From: Gammaproteobacteria bacterium
GTDB taxonomy: Bacteria > Pseudomonadota > Gammaproteobacteria > Burkholderiales > Burkholderiaceae_C
Assembly: GCA_018828125.1 (NCBI GenBank)
Contig: JAHJWB010000013.1
Location: 186,001 to 250,000 of the forward strand
Length of the DNA: 64,000 bases
Reading direction: 5' to 3'
Shown here in pieces: positions 8,242 through 17,380 of the stretch. The notes under the pieces were generated by a model that did not search any database, had not been told where the DNA came from, and saw only the letters and a list, made by a program, of their open reading frames with translations. The position numbers and the translations under genes were made by a program. Numbering within the stretch: the stretch's first letter is position 1; every line of letters begins with the position of its first letter.

Positions 8242-9303
8242 ATGAGACTCGAAAAACGCAACCACACCTCCCCCGCCGCCTACGTGCTGGCGCCGGTGGG
8301 CGCCGTGGTGTTCACGCTGCTCATCAGCGGCCTGCTGGTGCTGTGGGCCGGGGCGCCCGTGGGCCAGACCTACGCGCTGCTGCTCCAAGGCGCGTTCGGC
8401 TCGGTATTCGCACTGACCGAAACCCTCACCCGCGCCACGCCGCTGATCCTGACCGGACTTGCAGCCGCCGTGGCCTTCCGCGCGCGGTTATTCAACATCG
8501 GGGCCGAGGGGCAGCTCTACGCCGGGGCGCTGGCTGCCGTGGCGGTGGGCGGCATGCACGGCGGCACGGGGCTGGAGTGGTCGCCTTATGTGCTCTTCCC
8601 GCTGATGATGCTGGCCGCCGCGCTGGCGGGCGCGGCGCTGCTGCTGGGTCCGGCGCTGATGAAGGCGCGGCTGGGGGTGGACGAGGTGGTCACCACGCTG
8701 CTGCTCAACTTCATCATGCTGCTGCTGGTGTCTGCCTTGCTCGATGGACCGATGAAAGACCCGCTCTCCATGGGCTGGCCGCAGAGCGTGGCGCTGCAGG
8801 GCGACCTGGAACTCTCCAAGCTGGTGCCGCAGACGCGGCTGCACACAGGCCTGCTGTGGGCTATCTCTCTGGCGGTGATGCTGTGGGCGCTGCTGGCGCG
8901 CACGGTGCCGGGTTTTGACATCCGCGCGGCGGGAGCAAATGCGCGGGCGGCCGCCTTTGCAGGAGTGCCCATCACCCGCACTGTGGTGCTGGTCGCTCTG
9001 CTCTCGGGCGGGCTGGCTGGGCTGGCGGGTGCCATCGAGGTAGCGGGCCGCACCAGCTATGTCACGCTGGACATGTCGCCCGGCTATGGCTACAGCGGCA
9101 TCGTGATCGCCATGCTGGCGGGGCTGCACCCGCTGGGCGTGATTGCGGCGGGCACCTTTGTGGCGGGCGTGCTGGTGGGGGCCGACAGCATGAGCCGCGC
9201 GGTGGGCGTGCCGACCTACATTGCCGATGTGATCGTGGCGACCTCGCTGATTGCGGTGCTGGTGGCCGGACTACTCACGCAGTACCGCGTGCGGTGGAGG
9301 TAG
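8242..9303 (+). CDS. ABC transporter permease (BMP/nucleoside-type importer), first subunit
   Basis: 353 residues, strongly hydrophobic, with roughly eight to ten membrane segments typical of the BPD_transp_2 family (RbsC/YufP-like). Conserved segments include FNIGAEGQLYAGAL (about 84-97) and GVDEVVTTLLLNFIM (about 144-158), the latter close to the coupling region of such permeases. It follows the ATPase by 18 bases. The second permease starts 109 bases further on, and that gap holds a family A repeat, unusual inside an importer operon. Confidence 0.9.
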   Translation: MRLEKRNHTSPAAYVLAPVGAVVFTLLISGLLVLWAGAPVGQTYALLLQGAFGSVFALTETLTRATPLILTGLAAAVAFRARLFNIGAEGQLYAGALAAVAVGGMHGGTGLEWSPYVLFPLMMLAAALAGAALLLGPALMKARLGVDEVVTTLLLNFIMLLLVSALLDGPMKDPLSMGWPQSVALQGDLELSKLVPQTRLHTGLLWAISLAVMLWALLARTVPGFDIRAAGANARAAAFAGVPITRTVVLVALLSGGLAGLAGAIEVAGRTSYVTLDMSPGYGYSGIVIAMLAGLHPLGVIAAGTFVAGVLVGADSMSRAVGVPTYIADVIVATSLIAVLVAGLLTQYRVRWR

Positions 9304-9323
9304 CCATGCACATCCACTATCAC

Positions 9324-9390
9324 AAAAATTTCAAGCCAAATTGGCCTCTAGCGCTTATCCATCAAGCGCTGGAAGCTATCAAAACAGAAG
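9324..9390 (+). repeat. Dispersed family A hairpin repeat, copy 3 (inside the importer operon)
   Basis: TAGCGCTT (9349-9356) and AAGCGCTG (9364-9371) form the stem. The left flank TCAAGCCAAATTGGCCTC and right flank GAAGCTATCAAAA match the consensus. It lies between two permease genes that should be co-transcribed, so it would be present in the mRNA. Confidence 0.85.
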
Positions 9391-9412
9391 TACCTAGTAC
9401 CGAGGCGGGCAC

Positions 9413-10336
9413 ATGACCGAACTGCTCGACATCCTCGCCAACCCCGCGTTCTGGATTGCCACGCTGCGCGTCGCCACCCCACTCATCCTGGGCACATTGG
9501 GCGTGCTGCTGTGCGAACGCGCGGGTGTGCTCAACCTGGGCATTGAAGGGATCATGGTCGCAGGCGCTTTCACCGGCTGGCTGGCGGTGTATGCGGGCTA
9601 TGGGCTATGGACGGGCGTGCTGGTGGCGGCGATGACTGGCGCAGTGTTCGGGCTTTTGCATGCGTGGCTGACCGTAGGGCTTGCGCTGTCGCAGCATGTC
9701 TCGGGCCTGGGCATCACGCTGCTGGCCACGGCGCTCAGCTACTACGGCTACCGCGTGAGTTTTCCGAAGGTGAATACACCGCCCACCATCGAGCCGTTTG
9801 CGGCGATGGATTGGCTGCCGATTCCGATCCTCTCTGCACAGACCCCACTCACGCTGCTGGCCCTGCTGCTGGTACCGCTGCTGGCCTGGGTGCTGCTGCG
9901 CACGCCACTGGGCCTGGCAGTGCGCATGGTGGGCGAGAACCCGCAGGCGGCCGAGGGCCAGGGCATTTCGGTGGCGGCGATGCGCACGGGCGCCATCGTG
10001 GCAGGCTCGGCGCTGATGGGTGTGGCAGGCAGCTTCCTCACGCTGTCGGCGTTCAACGCCTTCTTCTTCAACATGATCAACGGGCGCGGCTGGATCTGCG
10101 TGGCGCTGGTGGTGTTCGCCTCGTGGCGGCCCGGCAAGGCGTTGCTGGGCGCCCTGCTATTTGCCTTCTTCGATGCGCTGCAGTTGCGGCTGCAGCAGGC
10201 GGGCGATGCATGGCTGCCGTACCAGGTGTATTTGATGCTGCCCTACCTCCTGTCCATCCTGGCGCTGGTGCTGGTGGCGCGCAAAGCCGCGTATCCGCAG
10301 GCGCTGATGAAGCCGTATCGCAAGGGAGAGCGATGA
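9413..10336 (+). CDS. ABC transporter permease (BMP/nucleoside-type importer), second subunit
   Basis: 307 residues of the same BPD_transp_2 class, matching the shorter partner permease (YufQ-like). The N-terminal LGVLLCERAGVLNLGIEGI (about 25-43) is the family signature, followed by VAGAFTGW and the coupling segment VRMVGENPQAAEGQGI (about 169-184). The stop codon overlaps the ATG of the next gene by four bases (ATGA), so translation is coupled. Together with the 8242-9303 permease and the tandem ATPase it makes a complete importer core; the binding protein is at 4140. Confidence 0.9.
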   Translation: MTELLDILANPAFWIATLRVATPLILGTLGVLLCERAGVLNLGIEGIMVAGAFTGWLAVYAGYGLWTGVLVAAMTGAVFGLLHAWLTVGLALSQHVSGLGITLLATALSYYGYRVSFPKVNTPPTIEPFAAMDWLPIPILSAQTPLTLLALLLVPLLAWVLLRTPLGLAVRMVGENPQAAEGQGISVAAMRTGAIVAGSALMGVAGSFLTLSAFNAFFFNMINGRGWICVALVVFASWRPGKALLGALLFAFFDALQLRLQQAGDAWLPYQVYLMLPYLLSILALVLVARKAAYPQALMKPYRKGER

Positions 10337-10806
10337 AACTGGATCCCCATACCGCGGCCCGTTGGCTGGCCCCGGCTCTGCTGGCCTGCGCGGTCCAGGC
10401 TCACGCACTGGGCATGGACGTGCCCTATGAATCGTTTGCCACCGCCCCGGACGTGGACTGGATCAAGGTCTGCGGCGAATGGCCGGCCCCCGCACAGCCC
10501 GCGGAAGGCCGCGGCATGTACCGCATCGTGCATGCCACGCGGTATGGGCAGTCTTTTGTGTACCTGCAATGGATCGTGCGTGATGGCAACGACAGCGCCA
10601 GCGAGGTGCACACGCAGAGTTTTGACCTCATCAACAACGACCACGCCGAAATCTCCCTGAGCCAGATGAACTGCCAGGCCACGCGCCGAGGCATTCGTTT
10701 TACAGCGCGGGCGGAGTCGGGCCATGGAGACCGTGCATTCCGGATCACCATCGATGCAGGGCACAAGCCAGGCGAGGTGCGTTTTAGCACCACACAAAGG
10801 CGCTGA
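10333..10806 (+). CDS. Secreted protein of unknown function coupled to the importer permease
   Basis: 157 residues starting at an ATG that overlaps the permease stop (ATGA). The N-terminus is a plausible signal peptide (LAPALLACAVQAHALG, cleavage near residue 24). The mature part is polar, with three Cys (two in the mature region near residues 47 and 116) that could form a disulphide. I recognise no domain. Tight coupling to an ABC permease suggests an accessory periplasmic role, perhaps ligand handling, but that is inference. The AraC-type regulator follows 15 bases later on the same strand. Confidence 0.7.
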   Translation: MKLDPHTAARWLAPALLACAVQAHALGMDVPYESFATAPDVDWIKVCGEWPAPAQPAEGRGMYRIVHATRYGQSFVYLQWIVRDGNDSASEVHTQSFDLINNDHAEISLSQMNCQATRRGIRFTARAESGHGDRAFRITIDAGHKPGEVRFSTTQRR

Positions 10807-10821
10807 GCCCCCCCGCCGACC

Positions 10822-11556
10822 ATGCCCGCCACGCAGCTTCATCACATCGCACCACCTGCGCTGCCACCCACAGTGCTGGCGCGCTGGCAGTTCGACACCA
10901 CCGACGCCAGCCCCACGACCGTGTTGCCCGATGGCTGCAGCGACCTCATCCTGCACGTGGACAGATGCGGCCTGTCCAGCTGGCATATCTCGCCCCTGGC
11001 CGACGCTGCCATGCAGGTGCCCGGGTGCGCTGGCGAGCAATGGCTGGGCTACCGCTTGCGGCCCGGCACGCACTTCGACACGGCCGCTTTGCTGAAGTCT
11101 GTGCAATCCATCTGGCAACAGGGCCAGCGCCGCGCGGAGCTGCCCTCCTCCCGTCTGACCCGTGACACGGCGGCTTTGGAGGCCCTGTTTCTGGAAGCCA
11201 TCGACCGCCACACCCACATGGACCCGCGCGCACAAGAAGCCTTGCATGCGCTGGCGTACGTGCGCACGGTGGGTGCGGCAGCACACAGCCTGGGGGTGTC
11301 TGAACGCAGCCTGGAGCGCCTGACCCAGCGCGCCACCGGCCGCCCGCCCCGCTTCTGGCGCGGCCTGGCCCGGGTGCGCCGCGCGGCGCAAGAGTTGGGC
11401 ACGGCGCAACCCCTGGCCGAGATTGCGGCCGAGCACGGATATGCCGACCAGGCCCACTTCAGCCGCGACTGCCTGCGTTGGCTGGGGCAGACCCCTGCAG
11501 CACTGCGGCGCACACCACAAGGGCTGGCAACCGTGGCGCAGGCGGGTTATGGCTGA
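10822..11556 (+). CDS. AraC-family transcriptional regulator
   Basis: 244 residues. The N-terminal half resembles the DUF6597-type sensing domain of short AraC regulators (VLPDGCSDLILH, about 34-45). The C-terminal half is an AraC helix-turn-helix pair: LGVSERSLERLTQRATGRPP as the first unit, then IAAEHGYADQAHFSRDCLRW with the conserved GYADQAHFSR second motif. It begins 15 bases after the unknown secreted protein and is probably part of the importer transcript, making it a candidate regulator of that locus or of the divergent codA region. The effector is unknown. Confidence 0.85.
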   Translation: MPATQLHHIAPPALPPTVLARWQFDTTDASPTTVLPDGCSDLILHVDRCGLSSWHISPLADAAMQVPGCAGEQWLGYRLRPGTHFDTAALLKSVQSIWQQGQRRAELPSSRLTRDTAALEALFLEAIDRHTHMDPRAQEALHALAYVRTVGAAAHSLGVSERSLERLTQRATGRPPRFWRGLARVRRAAQELGTAQPLAEIAAEHGYADQAHFSRDCLRWLGQTPAALRRTPQGLATVAQAGYG

Positions 11557-11620
11557 TCGTTTTTGGACATCCACGGCGGGGGGCCCACAACACCGCCAGC
11601 GCCTTGACAACCCAGGCGCT

Positions 11621-12013
11621 TCAAGCGGCTGGCGGCCCCACGGGCGTGCACAGCTCCACCAACGCGCCGTTGATATCCGCGACATAGGCCACGGTCTGGC
11701 CCCAGGGCATCTGCTCGGGCGCCTGCACCAGCCGCGCACCGGCAGCCACCGCGCGCTGCACAGCGGCGGCCACGTCGGCCGTGGTGAACGCGATCTCGAA
11801 ACTGGGCGCATCGGCCGATGCGCGCTGCGGGTTCTTGCCCAGCTCGGCCATCAGCCGCAGCGACGAGAACGCCAGCGCGGTGGCGCCGGTGTCCAATTCG
11901 CCAAAGTCGCCTGCCTCGTGCACAAAACGGCGGGCAAAGCCAAAAGCGGCTTCGTAGAAAGCGATGGTTTGGGGAACGTCTTCGACGTAGAGAATCGTGT
12001 AGCCAAATTGCAT
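11621..12013 (-). CDS. VOC-superfamily (glyoxalase/bleomycin-resistance-like) protein
   Basis: 130 residues forming one paired beta-alpha-beta-beta-beta unit: YTILYVEDVPQTIAFYEAAFG (1-25) and a C-terminal half with QTVAYVADINGALVELCTPV (about 107-126). The terminal ADINGALVEL carries the usual metal-ligand glutamate position. The family covers lyases, dioxygenases and drug-binding proteins, so no specific reaction is assigned. The ATG at 12013 is chosen because the VOC fold begins immediately after it; the longer upstream frame has no similarity. It is divergent from codA with 127 bases between them and convergent with the AraC gene. Confidence 0.8.
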   Translation of the reverse strand: MQFGYTILYVEDVPQTIAFYEAAFGFARRFVHEAGDFGELDTGATALAFSSLRLMAELGKNPQRASADAPSFEIAFTTADVAAAVQRAVAAGARLVQAPEQMPWGQTVAYVADINGALVELCTPVGPPAA

Positions 12014-12140
12014 GAAACTGCCTTTGTAAAAATGACGGGATGCGCTGACCCCTTGATGCGCCCAGCGAGATCCAGAGCTTAGGCACAGAACTTGCCCAGG
12101 TCTTGAACAAAACCGACACCCCGACACACCCGCCCACCCC

Positions 12141-13415
12141 ATGCTCGACCTGCTCATCACCCACGCCACCTTGCCCGATGGCCGCCAGAACATGTCCATC
12201 GCCGTGCAGGGCGGCCGCATTGCCGAAGTAACCGAGGGCCTGCAAGCCCCCGCGCATGAGACCGTGGATGCGGGGGGGCTGCTGGTGAGCCCCCCGTTTG
12301 TGGATGCGCATTTCCACATGGACTCGACCCTGAGCTACGGCCAGCCGCGCGTGAACGAGAGCGGCACGCTGCTTGAAGGCATTGCGCTGTGGGGCGAGCT
12401 CAAGCCCACGCTCACCCACGACGCCATCGTGCAGCGCGCACTGCAGTACTGCGACATGGCCGTGGCGCGCGGCCTGCTGGCCGTTCGCAGCCATGTGGAC
12501 ACCAGCCACCCCAGCCTGCTGCCGGTGGAGGCGCTGCTGGATGTAAAGCTGCGCGTGGCGCCGTACCTGGATTTGCAACTGGTGGCCTTCCCACAAGACG
12601 GCGTGTTGCGCGCGCCCGGCGGGCTCGACAACTTGAAGCGCGCGCTTGAGTTGGGCGTGGACGTAGTGGGCGGCATTCCGCACTTCGAACGCACCATGGC
12701 CCAAGGCGCCGAAAGCGTGAAGATCCTCTGCGAGCTGGCCGCTGAGCGTGGCAAGCGCGTGGACATGCACTGCGACGAATCCGACGACCCGCACTCGCGC
12801 CACGTCGAAACCCTGGCGTACGAAACCCAACGCCTGGGCCTGCATGGCCGCGTCACCGGCTCGCACCTCACCTCCATGCACAGCATGGACAACTACTACG
12901 TGAGCAAGCTCATCCCGCTGATGGCCGAGGCCGACCTGGGCGTGGTGGCCAACCCGCTCATCAACATCACGCTGCAGGGCCGCCACGACACCTACCCCAA
13001 GCGCCGGGGCATGACCCGCGTGCCCGAACTGATGGCTGCAGGCCTGACGGTCGCTTTTGGCCACGACTGCGTGCTGGACCCCTGGTACAGCGGCGGCAGC
13101 GCCGACATGCTGGAGGCCGCGCACATGGGCCTGCATGTGGGGCAGATGACAAGCCAGGCCGGAATGCGGCAGTGTTTTGATGCCGTCACCGTCAACCCCG
13201 CCAGGTTGCTGGGCCTGGAAGGTTACGGCATCGCGCCCGGCTGCCATGCCGACTTTGTGCTGCTGCACGCGAGCAACCCGGTGGAGGCCATCCGCCTGCG
13301 CGCCGCGCGCCTGGGCGTGTGGCGGCGTGGCCGGCGGGTGGCCAGCAGCCCTGCGCCTGTGGCGCAACTGCAGCTGCCGGGGCGACCTGAAAGCGTGAAT
13401 TTCACGTCAAATTAG
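12141..13415 (+). CDS. codA: Cytosine deaminase
   Basis: 424-residue amidohydrolase closely similar to E. coli CodA along its length; converts cytosine to uracil and ammonia. Metal ligands and catalytic motifs are visible: HFHMD (about 55-59), HVDTS (about 118-122), VDMHCDESDD (about 207-216), GSHLTSMHS (about 238-246), and GHDCVLDPWY (about 309-318). QGRHDTYPKRRGMTRV and the preceding Asn-rich VANPLINI are CodA-specific. Uracil produced here would feed upp. The last residues (VNFTSN) and the TAG stop lie inside a family A repeat, so the repeat has set the present C-terminus. Confidence 0.92.
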   Translation: MLDLLITHATLPDGRQNMSIAVQGGRIAEVTEGLQAPAHETVDAGGLLVSPPFVDAHFHMDSTLSYGQPRVNESGTLLEGIALWGELKPTLTHDAIVQRALQYCDMAVARGLLAVRSHVDTSHPSLLPVEALLDVKLRVAPYLDLQLVAFPQDGVLRAPGGLDNLKRALELGVDVVGGIPHFERTMAQGAESVKILCELAAERGKRVDMHCDESDDPHSRHVETLAYETQRLGLHGRVTGSHLTSMHSMDNYYVSKLIPLMAEADLGVVANPLINITLQGRHDTYPKRRGMTRVPELMAAGLTVAFGHDCVLDPWYSGGSADMLEAAHMGLHVGQMTSQAGMRQCFDAVTVNPARLLGLEGYGIAPGCHADFVLLHASNPVEAIRLRAARLGVWRRGRRVASSPAPVAQLQLPGRPESVNFTSN

Positions 13416-13462
13416 ACTCTAGCGCTTATCCAATAAGCGTTAACAGCTACATATTCAATAGC
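13396..13462 (+). repeat. Dispersed family A hairpin repeat, copy 4 (overlaps codA stop)
   Basis: TAGCGCTT (13420-13427) and AAGCGTTA (13435-13442) with the shared flanks. The codA stop codon TAG (13413-13415) is part of the repeat. It lies between the convergent codA and yhhJ genes. Confidence 0.85.
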
Positions 13463-13473
13463 ATTGCAAGCAT

Positions 13474-14607
13474 CTACGCCATCCGCGCAATCGTTTTGCG
13501 AAACCGCGCCAGCGCCAGTGTGAACAGCACCGCCCCAATCCCCAGCAGCCACACCAGCGACGGCCACACCACCGCCCAGCCCGCGCCCCGGTAGAGGATG
13601 GCCTGGGCCAGCTCGGTGAAGTGCGTGGTGGGCGCCAGCGCCATGCCGTACTGCACCCACAGCGGCATGCTCTCACGCGGGGTGACGCCGCCCGACAGCA
13701 TCTGCAGCGGCATCATCACCAGCACCATCAGCAAGCCAAACTGCGGCATGCTGCGCGCCACCGTGGCCATGAAGATGCCCATGGACGTGGTGGCAAACAG
13801 GTGCAGCGTGGCGCCCAGCAGAAACAGCGACACCGAACCCTCGATGGGCACACCAATCGCCCAGCGGATCACGGCCGTGAGAGAAATCCACGTGGCGACC
13901 AGCACCACCAGGGCCATGGCCCAGACCTTGGCCAGCATGATTTCACCAGGGGTGACGGGCATGACGAGCAGATGCTCCACCGTGCCATGCTCGCGCTCGC
14001 GGATCAGCGCGGCGCCGGTGAGGATGATGGAGAGCATGGTCACGATGTTGATCAGCTCCATCAGCGAGCCGAACCACGCGGGGTTCAGCGCCGGGTTGAA
14101 GCGCGAGCGCACCGTCAGTTCGATGGGCTGCGCGGCCACGGTACGGTCGCGCTGCACAAACTCGGCCGCTTCCAGTTGCACGATCTGCTGCACTGCCCCA
14201 TTGGCCGCAAACGCCTGCCCCATGCGCGTGGCGTCGATGTTGAGCTGCACCTGCGGCACCCGGCCCGCCAGCACGTCGCGCTGGAAATGCGCGGGGATGT
14301 GCAGCACCAGCGTGAAGCGGCCAGCGTCCAGGCCCGGGTCCACCTCGCGCATGCTGATCATGGCGGGGCGTGTGAACTGGGGTGCGTAGAACGCGGTGGC
14401 GATGCGCTGGGACAAGGCCGAATCGTCCTCATCCACGATGGCGATCGGCACGTGGTACAGCGTCTCGGGCTGCGCCATGCCCGCCGAGTACACCGCCAGC
14501 GTGGTGGTGTAGACAATGAGGAACAGCATGGCCGGGTCGCGCCAGAGGCTCCACAGCTCCTTGATGCCCAAGCGGAAAATGTTCGCCCAACGGCCTCTCA
14601 GCGCCAT
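13474..14607 (-). CDS. yhhJ: ABC-2 type permease, YhhJ-like
   Basis: 377 residues of the ABC-2 export permease class. One membrane helix lies near residues 28-45 (AMLFLIVYTTTLAVYS), then a long extracytoplasmic region to about residue 200, then about five helices beginning at LINIVTMLSIILTGAALI, followed by the conserved REREHGTVEHLLVMPVTPGEIM segment. It matches YhhJ/YbhS-type subunits. Its ATG (14607) is one base short of the end of the upstream rbbA stop codon, so translation is coupled. In enteric bacteria the order is yhiI-rbbA-yhhJ, the same as here. The exported substrate is unknown. Confidence 0.85.
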   Translation of the reverse strand: MALRGRWANIFRLGIKELWSLWRDPAMLFLIVYTTTLAVYSAGMAQPETLYHVPIAIVDEDDSALSQRIATAFYAPQFTRPAMISMREVDPGLDAGRFTLVLHIPAHFQRDVLAGRVPQVQLNIDATRMGQAFAANGAVQQIVQLEAAEFVQRDRTVAAQPIELTVRSRFNPALNPAWFGSLMELINIVTMLSIILTGAALIREREHGTVEHLLVMPVTPGEIMLAKVWAMALVVLVATWISLTAVIRWAIGVPIEGSVSLFLLGATLHLFATTSMGIFMATVARSMPQFGLLMVLVMMPLQMLSGGVTPRESMPLWVQYGMALAPTTHFTELAQAILYRGAGWAVVWPSLVWLLGIGAVLFTLALARFRKTIARMA

Positions 14608-14608
14608 G

Positions 14609-17380
14609 TCAGGCCTCCTGCTTGCGTAGCAGCAAGATCGCAGCACCGACGATGACCGGCACCGCCACCAGCATGGGCCAGAACTCGGCCTGCAGGTCTT
14701 GCAAGGTGAGCGCCTTGTTGAACACGCCCCGGCTGATGGTGAACATGTGGCTGGCCGGGTAGACCTCGCCCACCCAGCGCGCAAAGCCGGTCATGGACGA
14801 CACCGGGTTGATGAGCCCCGCAAACTGCACCGCCGGGATGAGCGTGCCCACCATGGCGAAGAACATGGCCGCAATCTGACTGCGCGTAACGGTGGAGGCC
14901 AAGAGACCCATGCCCGTGGAGCACAGGCTGAACAGCACGGCGCCGAGCGTCAGCGTGGCAAAACTGCCCGTGATGGGCACACCAAACACCGTCAGAGCCG
15001 CCAGGCACATCAAGCCAAAATTAAACAGCGCCAGCAGCACATAGGGCAGCTGCTTGCCCAGCATGAATTCGGTGCGTGTGGTGGGCGTGACATACAGGTT
15101 GATGATGGAGCCCAGCTCTTTCTCGCGTACCACCGCCAGTGCCGTGAGCATGGCGGGCAACATCAGCAACAGCAAAGGGATCACGGCAGGCACCATGGAC
15201 GGCAGGCTGCGCACGTCGGGGTTGTAGCGGTAGCGTGGCTCCACCTCCAGCAGGCCCCGTGGTACCGTGCCCGTGCGGCTGCGGCTTTGCTCCACCAGCC
15301 ACTGCTGGTGCAGGCCCTGGGCGTAGCCGATGACCGTCTCGGCGCGCTGGGGCATGGCACCGTCCACCCACGCGCCGATCTGCACCGGCTGGCCGCGTGC
15401 CAGGTCGCGTGCAAAGCCAGGCGGGATCTCCAGTGCCAGCGATATCTCGGCGGACCGCATGCGCGCGTCCAGCTCGGCGTAGGTGGCAATGGGCGGCCGC
15501 TCGGTGAAGTAGCGCGAGCCCGCGAGGTTCAGCGTGTAGGCGCGGCTCAGCGCGGTCTGGTCCCGGTCCAGCACGGCAAAGCGCAGGTTCTCCACGTCCA
15601 TGCTGATGCCATAGCCCATCACAAACATCAGGATCAGCGAGCCCAGCAGCGCCATGGCGCCGCGCACCGGGTCGCGGCGCAGCTCCAGCGATTCGCGCCA
15701 CTGGGTGCTGTGGATGCGGGCCAGGCTCTGGCGCAGGCGGGTGGGCCAGGTAGGGGCGTCGTGGGCAGGCACGGGCGATCGCGCAGAGGGCTCCGAAGCC
15801 TGCATAGGCACAGGGTCTGGCGCCGTTCCCGCAGCATCTTCCAGGTAGCCGATGAAGGCTTCTTCCAGCGTGGCGGCGCCGCGTTTGGCCACGATGTCCT
15901 GAGGCGCAGCGCTCTCCAGCACGCGCCCTGCGTGCATCAGCGAGATGCGGTCGCAGCGCTCGGCCTCGTTCATGAAGTGGGTGGAGATAAAGATCGTGAC
16001 CTTGTCGCGCCGGGCCAGCTCCACCATCAGGCGCCAGAAGTTGTCGCGCGCCATCGGGTCCACGCCCGAGGTGGGCTCGTCCAGAATCAGCAGCTCGGGC
16101 TGGTGCACCATGGCCACGGCCAGCGAGAGGCGCTGGCGCATGCCCAGCGGCAGTTTCATGGGCATGGACCCGCGCACGGCCTGTAGATCAAACCGCTCCA
16201 GCATGGCCGACACGCGCGCGGGCACCTCGGCCTCGGGCACATGAAACAGGCGCGCGTGCAGCACCAGGTTCTGCTCCACCGACAGCTCGCTGTACAGCGA
16301 AAACGCCTGCGACATGTAGCCCACGCGCCGCCGCGTGGCCATGTCCTTGGGGTCCACCGGCTGGCCAAACAGCCAGGCCTGCCCGTCGCTGGCGGGCAGC
16401 AGGCCGGTGAGCATCTTCATGGTGGTGGACTTGCCGCAGCCGTTGCTGCCCAGAAAGCCAAAGATCTCGCCCCGCTGGATGCGAAAGCTCACATGGTCCA
16501 CTGCCACAAAGTCGCCAAAGCGCATGGTGAGGTCGCGCGCCTCGATGGCGACGTTGGTGGCGTCGTCTGCCTGCGACCGGTCCAGCGGCGGGATCTCCAC
16601 CTCCTGGTGGCCTCGACGCTTGGCCTCGGGCAGCAGGGCCACAAAGGCCTGCTCCAGCGAATCGTGCCCGGTGCGGGCCATCAGCTCGGCGGGGGTGCCG
16701 GTCGCCAGAATGCGGCCTTCGTCCATGGCCACCAGCCATTCAAAGCGCTGGGCTTCCTCCATGTAGGCGGTGGCCACGATCACGCTCATGCCGGGCCGGG
16801 CGGCGCGGATGCGGCCGATCAAATCCCAGAACTGCGCGCGCGCCAGCGGGTCCACGCCGGTGGTGGGCTCGTCCAGGATGAGCAGGTCGGGGTCGTGGAT
16901 GAGCGCGCAGCACAGCGCCAGCTTCTGCTTCATGCCGCCCGAGAGCTTGCCCGCAGGCCGTGCCAGAAACGGGTGCAGGCCGGTGCTGCGCGTGAGTTCG
17001 TCAATGCGGCGGCGCCGCTCGGCCGCGTCGTGCCCAAACAGGCGGCCAAAGAACTGCAGGTTTTCTTCCACCGACAGCGTGGGGTACAGGTTCTTGCCCA
17101 GGCCCTGCGGCATGTAGGCGATGCGGGGGCACACCCGGCTCCGGTGGCGGCTTTTGGCCATGTCGCCGCCCAGCACCTCCACGGTGCCCTGCTGCACCGC
17201 GCGTGCGCCCGCCACCAGGGCCAGCAGGCTGGACTTGCCCACGCCGTCCGGCCCGATCAGGCCCACCATGCGGCCCGCAGCCACGTCCAAATCAATGTCT
17301 GCGAGCGCCACCGTGCGCCCGTAGCGCTGACCCACGCCGCGCAGGCGGGCCACGGGTGCCACGCCGCCGGGGAGGTTCAC
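14609..17380 (-). CDS. rbbA: RbbA/YhiH-like ABC transporter: two ATPase domains fused to an ABC-2 permease
   Basis: About 923 residues. First ABC domain: Walker [10 protein letters not shown], signature LSGGMKQ, Walker [14 protein letters not shown]. Second: Walker [10 protein letters not shown], a degenerate signature PLGMRQRLS where LSGGQ is expected, Walker [14 protein letters not shown]. From about residue 550 an ABC-2 membrane domain follows, with the first helix near [19 protein letters not shown] and five more at the C-terminus. The GTG at 17380 is chosen because it overlaps the stop of the upstream HlyD-type gene (GTGA); a longer GTG start at 17413 would overlap it by 37 bases. RbbA in E. 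coli is described as ribosome-associated, but context here favours an efflux complex with the adjacent HlyD and YhhJ proteins. Confidence 0.88.
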   Translation of the reverse strand: MNLPGGVAPVARLRGVGQRYGRTVALADIDLDVAAGRMVGLIGPDGVGKSSLLALVAGARAVQQGTVEVLGGDMAKSRHRSRVCPRIAYMPQGLGKNLYPTLSVEENLQFFGRLFGHDAAERRRRIDELTRSTGLHPFLARPAGKLSGGMKQKLALCCALIHDPDLLILDEPTTGVDPLARAQFWDLIGRIRAARPGMSVIVATAYMEEAQRFEWLVAMDEGRILATGTPAELMARTGHDSLEQAFVALLPEAKRRGHQEVEIPPLDRSQADDATNVAIEARDLTMRFGDFVAVDHVSFRIQRGEIFGFLGSNGCGKSTTMKMLTGLLPASDGQAWLFGQPVDPKDMATRRRVGYMSQAFSLYSELSVEQNLVLHARLFHVPEAEVPARVSAMLERFDLQAVRGSMPMKLPLGMRQRLSLAVAMVHQPELLILDEPTSGVDPMARDNFWRLMVELARRDKVTIFISTHFMNEAERCDRISLMHAGRVLESAAPQDIVAKRGAATLEEAFIGYLEDAAGTAPDPVPMQASEPSARSPVPAHDAPTWPTRLRQSLARIHSTQWRESLELRRDPVRGAMALLGSLILMFVMGYGISMDVENLRFAVLDRDQTALSRAYTLNLAGSRYFTERPPIATYAELDARMRSAEISLALEIPPGFARDLARGQPVQIGAWVDGAMPQRAETVIGYAQGLHQQWLVEQSRSRTGTVPRGLLEVEPRYRYNPDVRSLPSMVPAVIPLLLLMLPAMLTALAVVREKELGSIINLYVTPTTRTEFMLGKQLPYVLLALFNFGLMCLAALTVFGVPITGSFATLTLGAVLFSLCSTGMGLLASTVTRSQIAAMFFAMVGTLIPAVQFAGLINPVSSMTGFARWVGEVYPASHMFTISRGVFNKALTLQDLQAEFWPMLVAVPVIVGAAILLLRKQEA

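Noticed and set aside
9607..10332. N-terminal extension of the unknown secreted protein into the permease gene
   Set aside because: It is in a different frame of the permease coding sequence; the signal peptide begins only at the ATG at 10333.
11547..13367. A 606-residue minus-strand open frame covering codA
   Set aside because: Antisense of a CodA that matches E. coli along its length; only the 3' 130 codons of a nearby frame (the VOC gene at 11621-12013) are real.
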